Below, one piece after another: positions 1 to 12,100 of a stretch of DNA of 37,054 nucleotides; position 1 is the stretch's first letter, and each line of letters opens with the position of its first letter. The notes below the pieces were generated by a model. It saw nothing but the letters and a program-made list of their open reading frames with translations. It ran no database searches and was not told where the DNA came from. The translations under genes were made by a program, and so were the position numbers. The stretch comes from Verrucomicrobiota bacterium (GTDB taxonomy: Bacteria > Verrucomicrobiota > Verrucomicrobiia > Opitutales > UBA953), in the NCBI GenBank assembly GCA_016871725.1, contig VHCL01000015.1, positions 1-37,054 of the forward strand, written 5' to 3'.

Positions 1-127
1 GCAGGGAGTCGGCGGCGGTGTTATCGACGGTGACGGCGCCGGCGGTCAGGCCCGTGCCGGAGAAGACCGCGGTGCCCGCGGCGCCCACGGTGATCGTCGG
101 CGTCGCGCCGAAGTCGACCGCGGTCAA
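1..127. repeat. Perfect 127-bp direct repeat of 15538-15664
   Basis: Base-by-base comparison shows identity from position 1 to 127 against 15538-15664, with the first mismatch at 128 (a against c at 15665). Beyond it the two genes are clearly diverged. The offset of 15537 is a multiple of three, so both copies are read in the same frame ([17 protein letters not shown] and so on). The length equals the largest k-mer of widely used de Bruijn assemblers, so the left edge is probably a contig end at a graph branch. Confidence 0.95.
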
Positions 128-3100
128 AGATCCGCCCGTGACATTGAGGGCGGAAGTACCCGCGAGGGCGCCCGCATTGGCGATGAGCGAGCCCGCGGAG
201 ACCGAAGTGGCGCCGCCGAAGGTGTTGGCGCCAGAGAGGGTCAGGCTGCCAGACGTAGCCTTGATGAGCGAGCCGTTGGCTCCGCCGACCACGCCGCCGA
301 AGCTGCCGGCGTCGATCGTCAAGACCGTCGTGCCGAGGTTGATGGTGCCGCCGTTGAGCGTGCCGATGCTGGCCGTGGCGCCGTTGAGGTTCAGCGTGCC
401 GGAAGTGAGGGTCGTGACCGTGGCGACGCCGCCTATGGTGGTCGTGCCACCGTTGACCGTCGTCACGGTGGCGACGCCTGAGATGGCGTTGGTGCCGCCG
501 GTGACGGAGGCGGAGGAAAGAGCGCCGAGCGCATTGTTGCCCGCGGTGATCGATCCGGTGAGCAGACCAGAGACCGTGATCGAACTGCCGACGTTGCCGC
601 TCATCGAAGCCGCCGTGATCGTACCGGCCCCGGCGAGGACATTGCCGGTGAGCGCGCCGGTCAGGCTGACATCGCCGCCCGAGACGTTGCCCGTGAGGGC
701 CGCGGCGGTGACCGTGCCGCCGGTGATATTGGCGCCGAGCGTGCCGACCACGGTGACGGTGCCGACCGAGACGCCGCCCAGGACGTCGGCGTCGGCGCCG
801 AAGCGGGTGGCGCCCGAGCCAGCAAGGCTGGCCAGCGTGACCTTGCCCGTCGAAGCGGTGAAGTTGAGCGAATCGGCCGTCTGGTTGGCGTTCGTCACCG
901 CGCCGGCGGTCAAGCCGGCGCCGGAGAAGGCCGCGGTGCCCGCGGCGCCCACGGTGATCGTCGGTGTCGCGCCGAAATCGACCGCCGTCAAAGATCCGCC
1001 GGTCACATTGAGCGCGGAAGTTCCTGCGAGGGCGCCCGCATTGGCGATGAGCGAGCCCGCGGAGACCGAGGTGGCGCCCGTGTAGGCGGAAGAACCTGCC
1101 AAGGTGAGCGTGCCCGCACCGGTCTTGGTCAAGCCGCCGGTGGTATTAATGCCACCAACGTCACGCAACGTGCCCGCCAGGGCGTTGAACGTGATGGGGG
1201 CGCCGGCGGTGCCGATATTGCCTCCGGTCAGGTCCAAGGTGCCGCCGTCGAGGGTGATCGTGTTCGTCTCCGTGCCCAGGCCGTTCGTGTATTGGATGTT
1301 GCCACCCACGGTGAGGGAGCCCGTGCCCGTGATGTTGATGGACGCCGTGGCGGCGTTGTTGGCGTCGAGCGTGGTGGCGCCCATGACGAGGTTCGTCGAG
1401 CCGGCCAGGGTCAGCGACCCGGCGCTGATGTTGAGCGTGGAGAGGGCCGTGTTGACCGTCGTCGCGGCGTTCGCCGCCGAATTCTGCGCGCCCATCGCGA
1501 AGCTCGTGTTCACGGTGACGGCGCCGCCGGTGAGGTTGAGGGTGGCTTCCGTGTTGCTATCGCTGGCGAAACCGGCCGCGACGGTGTTCACGCCCATCGT
1601 CAGCGCGTTGATGCTGACGGTGCCGCCGCTGATGTTCAGCGTCGAGACCGCGTCGCCCGTCGAGTTGCCGGAAGTCAGGGCAACGCTGTTCGTGCTCATG
1701 GTCACGGTGCCGAGGGCGACGGCGCCGCCGCCGATGGTCAGGTTGCCAGTGGTGTTGCCTGTGGTTAAGGTGCTGCCGTCCCGCTTGCTCAGGATGACGG
1801 TAGTCGCATCCAGTATGCCGGCGCTGAAGGTCACTGTGCCGGCAGGGCTGGAGGTGTTGGAGGTGGCGGTGGTGCTACGGGAGCCAATGGTGAGCGTGCT
1901 GACGAGGAGGTCAGCATCGTGGCCCGCCAACAGCAATTCGCCGGTCATGGCTGTGTTGGTGCCGTAAGTGGTGTTGGTGACATTGACGATGGCGCGACCG
2001 GTCCCGTTGGCGGCGCGGACGACCAAGCTGCCTCCGGCTCCCGCGAAGTCCAGCAGGCCAGAGGCGCGCCCCGCGGAGGCGATGCTGATGGTGTTCGAGT
2101 TGATGGTGGTGACGCCTCCACCCATGCGCATGGTCTGCAAGCCGCTGTGGCCGCCGGTTCCGAGTTCGAAAAGATTGGCGGTGATCGTGCTCGTGTTGGC
2201 GAGAAGCAATGAGTTGGTTTCCGTCACAGCATTGGTGTCAGCACTGCCCATCCTGAAGTTGCCCGTGGTGCCGAGGTTGGCGGTGAAGACCGCCAGGCCG
2301 CTCATGTCGAGGGTGGTGGCATAGGCGGAATTGCCAGAGCTGCCCACGCGGAAGGTGCCGCCCGAGGCATTGATGATCCAAGCCGCGGTGCCTGCGCCGC
2401 TGACGTTCAGGCGGGTGGCCAGGGCGCCGGTGGTGGAGTTGCCGCCGATGGTGACGTTGCCGTTGGTGGTCAGCGCCTCACCGGTGCCGATGGTGATGGT
2501 GTTGGCTGTGGCCGTGTTGGTTTGGACAACCATGGCACCCGCGAAGGCGGCGCTGGCGCCCGTGAGGTCGAGCGTACTGGTGTTGGTACTGTTATTGCTG
2601 GATCCGATCGTCAGAGCACCGGCGAGGGAAGCATCCGCCGTGAGCACAACAGTGCCGCCGTCGAGCAGCGTGGCGCCCGAGTAGTTGTTGGCAGCGGTCG
2701 CGCTGAGGCCACCCAAAGTGAGGGTGCCTGAGCCCGTCTTTTCGAGGTTGAAGGTGTTCACGCCGTCGTCGATGACGCCGTTCACGGTCAGGTTGCCGGC
2801 CGTCACGGTGACCGGGATATTCGCCCCCAAGGTCACGGCACCGGCACCCATCGCCAGGTCGTTGGTGCCGAGGAAGGTGAAAGCAGCGTTCCAGGCCTGG
2901 GCGACGTTTCCTCCGAGCGCCAGCGTCGCGCCGGAAACATTGTTGAGGACGCCACCATTCAGGGTGAGCGTGCCGCTTCCGAGCGCATTGACGTGGCCAA
3001 GATTGAGGGTCGCTCCCGAGGCTACGGTGACGCCGCCGGCGGCACCAGCATTGTCGCCGCTGAGGACGAGGGTTCCGCCGGCGAGGACGGTGACGCCCCC

Positions 3101-6100
3101 GTAGGTGTTGCCACCGGCCAAGGTGAGCGTGCCCGCGCCGGTTTTGGTCAGGCCGAAGGTGGCGGCGCCGTCGCCGATAACTCCATCGACGGTCAGAATC
3201 TGGGCGGAAACGGTGGCGATGACGTTGTCGCCGAGGGTGACCGCGCCCGCACCGAGGTTCAGGGTGTTCGTCCCCGTGAAAGTGAAGCTGCCGTTCCAGT
3301 TCTGGAGGTTGTTGCCGGCGTTGACGACCGCGCTCGCGCCCGTATCGAGGGTCGTGCCCGCGCCGATGCTGAACGTGCCCGTGCCGAGGGCGTTGCCGTG
3401 GCCCAGCACCAGGGTGCCCGCTGCCAGATTGAAACCGCCGGAGCCGGAGTTGCTTCCGCTCAGCGTGAGCACGCCGGCGCCCGTCTTGCTGATCGGGTGG
3501 CCGATGGCCACCGCCCCCGTCACGGACAGGGAAGAACCGTTGGCCCCGCCGCCGACGACTTCCCAGGTCTGCGTCGCGCCGGTCGCGATCGGCGCGCCGA
3601 TGGTGATCGCCCCGGCGTCGGCGGGGACGGAGATGCCGTTGTTAGCGGAGGCCGGAACGAGGGTGAGCGTCCCGGAAGTCCCTTGATTGATCGCCACGGC
3701 AGTGACGCCGACGGGGTTGGTCGTGAACTTCAGGCTGTCGGCGGTGAAGTTGCCGTCCAGAGTGGTGGTGATGCTCGGTCCGACGGCCGACGTGGCGGCG
3801 AAGACCAGCGTATCGGTCGCGATCGGCAGCGCCCCGAGGTCCGTCGCGCCGGCCAGGTCGCTGGCCCAGTTGGTGTCGCCGGAGACGTTCGCACCCCACG
3901 ATCCGCTCACGTCGCCCTTCCAGTAGACCAGGTTCAACAGGCTCGTGGTCAGCCGCAAGGTCTGACCTCCGTTGACGGTGGTGAAGTTGTAATTCACGCC
4001 GGAGGGCGCGATGCCGAGGACGTAGTCGGCGGCGTTGAGCGTGCCGGCGCTGACGGAGAGGAGGTCGTAAGAACCGGCGCCGAGGGTGCCCAAGGCGTTG
4101 AAGTTCAGGGAGACCGACGGCGCGATGGCCGCGGTGCCGGTGAGGCTGAGGACGTCGTTGACGCCGTTGGCGCCGAGGTCGAAGCCGAGCGAACTGCCGT
4201 TGGCCAGCGTGAGTCCGGTGATCGCCATCGTGGTGGCGGCGCCGTCGTAAAGGTTGAGCGTCGCGGCGGCGGACACGGCGAGCGCGCCGACGCCGTTGGC
4301 GGTGAAGCCGAGATTGAGCACACCCGCGCTGACGGTCACGTTCCCGCCGTTGAGGTTGGTCGACCCGGTCACAGCGACGGCGCCGAGGCCGGTCTTGGTC
4401 ACGTTGGCCGCCGCAGGCGTCACGATGCCTCCCTGCAGGTTGAGAACGCCGGCGGCGTCGGAGACGTTGAGCGTGGTGCCGCCGCTGCCGACGGTCACCA
4501 CCTGATTGGCGACCAAGTTCGCGCTGGCGGAGCCCGTGTAGCTCAGGGTTCCGCCGTTGAGCGTAAGGGTGTTCGTCGCGGAAGCGTCGCCGAGCTGGTT
4601 GCCCGCGGAGAAAGCCAAGGTGCCGCCCGTGACGCTGGTCACGCCGGAATAGGTGTTCGCCTTGGAGAGGGTCACGGTATCCGCCGTGGTCTTGTTCAGA
4701 CCGACCGCGCCGCCGAGGCTGGCGCTGACCGAGCCGTTGCGCAGGTCGTAGTTGGCGGAGGAAGTGAGGACGCCGGTGGTACCGGTGATGGCCCCGCCTT
4801 GGAGAGAGACGGTCCCGACGGCGTTATTGAAGGACACCATATCTAACGTCCCGCCCGTGATGGTGACATTACCGGCGGTGGCCAGGACGTTGTTGGCGCC
4901 GAGCGCGAGGGTGCCGTTGTTGATGTTGGTGCCGCCGAGGTAGGTATTGGCACCGGAAAGCGTGAGCGTACCAGCCCCGGTCTTGGTGAGTCCGCCCGAA
5001 ACATTGCCCGAATTGAAAGTGACCGCGCCGAGCGTGGCCTGGGTCGTGTAGACGCTCGCGTTGTCCACGAAGCTCACCGTCAGCGTATCCGTAACGAGAT
5101 ACCCCGTGCCCGGATTGGTGATCGTGAGGCTGCCGATCTTGAAGGTGCCGTTACCGCTGCCATCGTCGACCATGTTGGCCATCGCCGTGGCGCCGGAGCC
5201 GGTGCCGCCGGTGATGCGGACGAGGGGGGCGCCGATGTAGCCCGTTCCTTCGGTGCTCACCGCGATGCTTTGGACGCCCAGGCCGGCCGGCGCCCGCAGC
5301 GGAGAAGGAATGGTCGAATTCAGGCCGTTGGTATCGACCGTCAGGCCGCCGGCGTAGACGAACGCCCCGCTATTGGCCGTCAGGGTGTTGTTGGTGTTAT
5401 TGAAATTGATCAGGTTCGCGGTGGCCTGGTTGGTGACGATCGTGCCGCCGTTGAGATTGATCTGGACGAAGTTGTTCGTGGCGCCCGAAGTGGTGCCGTT
5501 CGTGATGCCGCCTGAGGCCGTCCGGATGGTGCCGCCCGTGAGCAGGTTGAGCACGTTGGTCATGTTATCCCGATTGGCGTTATCTCCGCGATTGAGGAGG
5601 ATCGTCGAACCGGTCGCCGCGGTGAAAACCGCGCTGCCACGGATGTTCACGACGGAGGTGGAACCGGCATTATCGACCCCCATGGCGAAGTTCGTGCCGG
5701 AGTTGTAGGCTCCGCCCGCGAGGTCGAGCAGCACGGTGCCGGAACCGTGTCCGACCGTGGTCCAAGTCGTGATGTTCACCACGCCGCCCGTCTGCCGGAA
5801 GATGCCCGATCCGGAGCTGCCAGGATTCGAAAGAGTCAGACGGCTCAAGCTCAGCGTACCGTCGCTCAGCTCGTAATAACCATAGCCCGTGTTAGCGTTA
5901 CCTAGGCCGAAGACGCCGTTCCCATCGGCCGCCGTCAGGACCACAGTCCCGCCGGTCTGGTAACCCGCGCCTGCCGCTGCCGTGGCATTGGAACCGAAGT
6001 CCATGTCGACGGTGGTGATCGAAGCGCCGGAGCCGATCAGGAGCATGCCGCGCGTATTGGCGGCGGAACCCGTCGTGAACTGTCCGGCGGTCATCGTGGT

Positions 6101-9100
6101 CGTGCCCGTGACCACCGAAAGTCGGCCGCCGTTCACCGTGAAATTACCCGTGTTGGTGTTCGTGCCGCTGAGGGTCAGCATGCCGGTGCCGGTCTTGGTC
6201 AAGCCGAGCCCGAACGAGCCGCCGTTCTGCAGCGTGCCGCTGAAGGTGGTGCTGCTGTTGTCCCCGCCGACGGTGAGCGTCCGGGCGTTGGCCGTGCCGC
6301 CGTTCTCCACCGTGCCGGCGCCCGTGAGGGATCCGATGGTGGCGTCGAAATTATTCAGGCGCAGGATGGCGCCGGCGCTGACGGTATGGCCGGAGGCATT
6401 GCTGAAACCCTGGGCGATGCCGGCCTGAAGGACGCCTTCGGCCACGGTGGTCATACCGGAATAGGAGCTGCCCGCGGCAGCGAGGGTCAGGATGCCCGCG
6501 CCGGTCTTCTCGAGATTGAAGCCGCCGGTAATGGCGCCGCTCACGGTGAGGGCGGAGCCGTTGGCGCCGCCGCCGACGATGTTCCAGCGCTGGTTCGCAC
6601 CGAGGGCGACCGGGGCGCTGATGGTGACGGTGCCAGCGTTGGCGGCCACGTCGATGCCATCGGTCGCCACGGCGGGCGTGATGGTCAGGGATCCTGCCGA
6701 GATCACGCCAGGGGCGATGCTCACGGAGGTGATGCCGTTCGGATTGGCGGCGAATTCCAGGTCCTTGATGCTGAAATTGGAGTTAAGAGCCGTGGCGATC
6801 GTGGGACCTCCGGCGGTATTGGCGCTGAAGATGACGCGGTCGTTGAGGCCGGGCAGGCCGTTGGCGTTGGTGCCCGCCAGATCGGTGGCGAAATTGCTGG
6901 CGAACCCGAGATTCGCCGACCAGTTACCGTCGCCCAACGCGTTGGACCAGTAGAGATCCGAAGTGAAGGCGGTGACGTTGAGGCGGACCACGGTGTCGCT
7001 GACGGTCAGCGTGCGGCTGCCGCCGGCCACGTTGAGACTGCCGATGGCGTAGGTGGCGCCGCCGGAGGTCAGGCCGCCGGCGGCGGTGAGCAGGTCATAG
7101 TCGCCGACTCCGGAGCCGCTGAGGCCGGTCAGGTTCAGGACGACCTCGCCGCCCACCACGGCGGCGCCGGTCGAGGTGATACGGTCATAGGCGGTGAGGG
7201 AGCCGAGCTCGAGGCCGAGCACGGCGCTACCGGTGCCGGTCGCGCCCAGCGTCAGGATACCCGAGCCAAGGTTGACGGCCTGTCCGGCAGTGTTGACCAG
7301 ATTAAGGGTGGCGCCACGCGCCACGGTGAGAGCCGAAGTGGCGAGGGCGGCGGCGGGCGAGCCGGCGAGATTCAAGGTACCGCCGTTCACGACGACGGGT
7401 CCCGCGAAACTCAACGTCGCGCCCGTCAGAGTCAGGTTGCCGACGCCGGTCTTCGTGAGGCCGAGGTTGTTCTGGTTCGGCCCTGCGCCGCCGAGATTGC
7501 CGGCGTAGGTGCTGGTCGTCGACTGATCGACGGTGAGGACGGACACTGCCGCGTCGCCGGCCACGATCGAACTGGTGCTCGAGCCGCTGAGCTGGCTCAC
7601 GGTCTGGTTGGCGGCGCCGCTGCCGGCACCGAGCGTGAGCACGCTGTTGGCAGCCATGGACAGTGCGCCGGTGCCGATGGCGCCGGAAGCGCCGAGCGCG
7701 AGGGTGCCGGCGTTGACGTTGGTCCCGCCCGTGAGCGTGCTGGTCGCATTGAGCGTGAGCACGCCCGCTCCGGCCTTCGTGAGGGAACCGACCCCTGAAC
7801 CGAGCGAATTGGCGAAAGAGATGTTATTGCTGTTGGTGTCGAAGGTGGCGCCACCAGCCCCGAGGACCACGGTGCGAACTGAGATATCGAACGTCGCGCC
7901 GGTCGCCCAACGCAACCCGCCGCCGAAGAAGTTCAGATTGCCTGAACCCAGATTTCCGAGCACGCTGGCTTCAATCAGGCCTTGGTTAAAGAACGTGCCG
8001 CCGGAGTAGGTGTTGCCGGTAAGGCCATTGAGGACCAAGACGCCCGCGCCGCTCTTGGTCAGCGCCGCGGCGGAGGTGGTCAGGGGTGAACCCAAGGTGA
8101 ACTGGTTGTTAGTGACGAAGACGACGTATTCGTTATTCGTCGAGGTCGTGATGCCCGCGAAGCCCGTGAGCTCGGTATTGTTGGCGGCCGCACCCGTGGA
8201 AAGCAGCGCGCCAGCGGCGAGCACCAGGGTGTCTGAGCCGGGACCGGTGACAGTGACCGCTCCCGAGGTCGAATCGATGGCGAGGGCGTTGATCGTCTTG
8301 GTGCCGGCACCGGCCGCGGCCACCGTACCGGAGGTGGTAAAGCGTAGGTTGCTCGTCGTGGAGGCCGCCAGTCCGTCGTAACCCGCGACGTTGAAGACAT
8401 ATTCAGCATCGGCTCCGGTCGCGGTGGAAAGAGGCCGCAGACGGCCAGAGGTGTGACGTACGAAAGAGTTGCCCACGTCGGCGGCAGTCGGCGCCCCCGC
8501 CGTGGCCTGTCCGATCATGTAGGGGAAGATGCTCGCCGTGGTCGTGCCGTCCGCGCTGCCGCCGCCCACGGGGGCGTTGACCCCGGTGGGGACGGTAGTG
8601 ATAACGATACGGCCGCCAGTATCAGCGATGACCACGGAGCCGTAGGCGATGCTGCCGAGATTACGCCCGACCACTAGGGTGGTGGCGTTGTTGGTGCGGC
8701 TGATCGCATCGGTCGCAGCGCCCAACGTGAGAGTCCCGAAGCGGGTGGCCGTGCCGCCGGTGTAGTCGGCGGCGATCACGTTGTGTCCGGCCCCCAGGAT
8801 GACCGAGCCGATGGACTCGGAATTGCTGCCAGAGTTCTCGCTGTCACGGAAGAATAACCCGAGACCGGGCGCCGTGTTGTTCAGCGTGATGACGCTCGTG
8901 TTGGCAATGCGGTCCGGCGAGTTGTTGTTGTCGTGGTTAATATGCAGCTGGCTGCCGGGGTTGCTCACTGAAATCACCGTGGAGCCGATTCTTCCGCTGC
9001 CGGTGTCGTTTCCGCTCAGGCGGAGCTGGCCACCCAAGATTTGCAACGGCCCGGTGAAGGTGGCGCTGGAATTGATATTGATGGTGAGCGTGTTGGCGCC

Positions 9101-12100
9101 GTCCTTGATGAGCGTGCCCGTGCCGCTGATGAGGCCGGAGTAAGTCTGGTCGCTCGCCTGATTCAGACGCAGGGTGAAGGCTCCGATATCGATGGTGGTC
9201 TGTCCCCCTTGCGCGCTCTGTCCGCCGACGATGCCACCCACGGTCTCATTCGCCAGGAGCTGGAAGGTCGAAGCCCGGTTGCTGTTGATATTGAGCAACG
9301 AAGTATCGCCGATGGCGTTGCCGCCTTCCACCTGCAGCGTGCCGGCCTTGAGGTAGGTCACGCCGGTGAAATCGTTGATTCCGGAAAGCTTGAGGACCCC
9401 GTTGCCGGTCTTGGTGAGCGTGTGCGCGCCGCCGATGGCGGAGGAAACGGTGAGCGGGCGGGACGGCGTGGTGACGTCCGTGGTGAAAATCAGTTCATTG
9501 TCGGCGCCGGAAACCAGGCGGCCTCCGGTGAGGCTCGGGGCGACCGTGGACCCGACGCCCGCGGAGGTCTGGAGCACGCCGCCGGACATGATCGTGAGCA
9601 CGCGTCCGTCGGCGACGGTGACGGCCGAATCCGCGGCCGAATTAAAGCGCAGCGAGTTGACGCCGAGATTCTGCGCGAGCGTGCCGGAATAACCCGAAGC
9701 GCCGTCGGAGACGTGCTCGGCAGGAGCCCAGGTGGTGAGGTCCGCTTTCGTCGCGGAGGCTACGAGCACGACGCCTCCGGAGCCATCGTTAGCGGCGAAA
9801 TTAGTGACCCCCGCGGCGTTGGCCACGGTGGCCCAGCCGCCGAGGGTACCGTTGACGTTGGAAGAGGTGGTCCGGATGCCGTTCGTCGCGTCTTGGTCTC
9901 CGGCGGGCAGCATGAAGCGGACCGTACCGGCGGAAGTCCCCCGGGTGATCGCACCGAGGTCGAGGACGATCTTCTGCGAACCGCCCGGGGTGAGGCGCAG
10001 CGTGCTGAAAGCGCCGCCGGCAAGGGTCGTGCCGGCCACCGCCTGCGCGGTGTCCGCGGAGGCGTTGCCGAGCAGGATGAGATTGCCGCCCCCGTTCAAC
10101 GCCAAGGTCCCCGCGCTGTTGATCTTGGAGGTGTTGGACGTGGCGTAATCGAGGATCAGGCCGCCCGTCGTCAGGGTGGTGCTGCCCGTGTAGGTGTTGG
10201 TCCCCGAGAAGAGGAGGTTGCCGAAGCCGATCTTGGTCGGACCGAAGGCGCCCGAGGAAGACAGCGGCGCCGAGAAGATGAGCTCGGCCTGACCGGACGC
10301 CACCGCGGAACTGTCGCGCACGTCGAAGGTGCGGTTAGCGCCGAACGAGACGCGCCCCGTGCCCTCGGCCATGATCGCGACCGCCCTCATGGCGGCGCCG
10401 CCCGTGCCGGCGCCGTTGTAGATCATGTTCCCAGCCAGCGTGAGGACGCCGTCGTTCTCGATGAGGATGGAGGCGTCGCTGGCGGTGGTCGCGTTGCCGC
10501 CGAAGAAAATCAAGGCGTTGGTGTTGGTGCCGTTGACTCCCAAAGTCTGGCTGAAGCCGGCGCCGACCACCAGACGCGCCGAAAGATTGGCGGCGTTGCC
10601 GATCGTCATCGCGGCATTGGTCGCCAAGGCGTTGTTCGCGCCGATGCGCAAGATGCCGGACTGCAAGTCCGTCGTGCCCGTCCAGGCGCTCGTGCCGGCG
10701 AGCGTCAGGACGCCCGTGCCGACCTTGCGGATGATGTTGCCGGTGACGCCGCCAGCCGCGAACGTCCCCGAGAAGGTCGTCGAGGCGTTGCTGCCGCCGA
10801 CGATCAACGTCTTCGTGTTCGTGCTGGAGTTGACCACCGTCCCGGCTCCCGCCAAGGAACCGATGGTCATCTGCGGCGTGGTGCCGCTTCCCGTCAGGTC
10901 GAGCGTGCCGGCCGCCAGGACGGTGACCGGACTGGTGCCGCTGCTCACCTGGATGGAAGCGTCCGCCCTCACCGTGCCCTCATTGATGAAGAGAGGTCCC
11001 GTGAAGGTGGAGCTGGCGCCGATGACGAGCGTGCCGGGGCCGAGCTTCGTGTAGCCGCCGACGCCGCTGATGACGCCGCTCAGGGTAAGGACGGTTGCAG
11101 CCGTGGTGACTTCGATGTTACCATTACCGCCCTGAAGGAGGTAGGTGTGTGCCCCTGCGGTCGTGGCGGCACCACTGATCGTCCCGGTGGGACCGGTGTA
11201 GCGTAGCGTAGCACCATCGCGGATTTGAACGGCGGTGGTCGAGCCATTGCCAAGGCTGCCCGCGGCCGCCGCAGTCACGCTGCTGAAACTTAGAGTGCCG
11301 CCTTCGATACTTACGATGCCCGTCATGCCGTTGGCGCCTGAGCCGAGCGTCAGCGTGCCGGGCCCGGTCTTGACCAAGTTGTTACCGGCCAAGGGCGCAT
11401 TGATCGTGAGGCCCCCGGTGTTATGCTGGTGGATGAAGATGGTCGTCGAGCCGGAGCCGAGCGTGCCGGTTCCGTTGATGACGTAAGCGTGCGAACCCGT
11501 CACCAAGAGTCCGTTCATCGTCAAGGAATTGGCGCCGAGATTAAGGACCTGCGAAGCACCCGTAGCGGTGATCTTCAACGTGTTGATGGTGTTCGCGGGC
11601 GAGGTCTGGACCTGGCCGCCGGACAACGTGCGGTTATCCGCCGCGGCTCCGATGACGTCCGCCGCCAACGCCCCGGTGTAAGCCGGCGCGGTGCCGACGC
11701 CAAGACCGCCCAAGGTGAACGGCGAGCTGCCACCGTTGTGGCTGAGCCAGTTGACGGCCCCCGCCCCATCGCTGAAGACGGCGCGTCCGGCGCCATAAAT
11801 ATTGTTGGTGACGTTTGTGGTCGTGACCTGGACCGTGGTGTTGGTAGGAGCCTGGACCAGCAGGGTGCCGCCGGTGAAGGTCAGTGTGCCCAAGGTCAAC
11901 TGAGTGCCCAGCGCACTCCCATTCGGATCCATGATGATGGAGCCGCCGGTCCTGTCGAGGGTGAAGTTGCCCAGCGTCTGAGCAATCGCGGAGCCGCTGT
12001 TACGTCCTTTGACCTGCAGGTTGCCCCCAGCGATCGTCAATGGAGTCCCCGCCAGCATGCTGGTGAGGCTTCCTGCTGTGAAATCCAGTAGAATGGAGCC

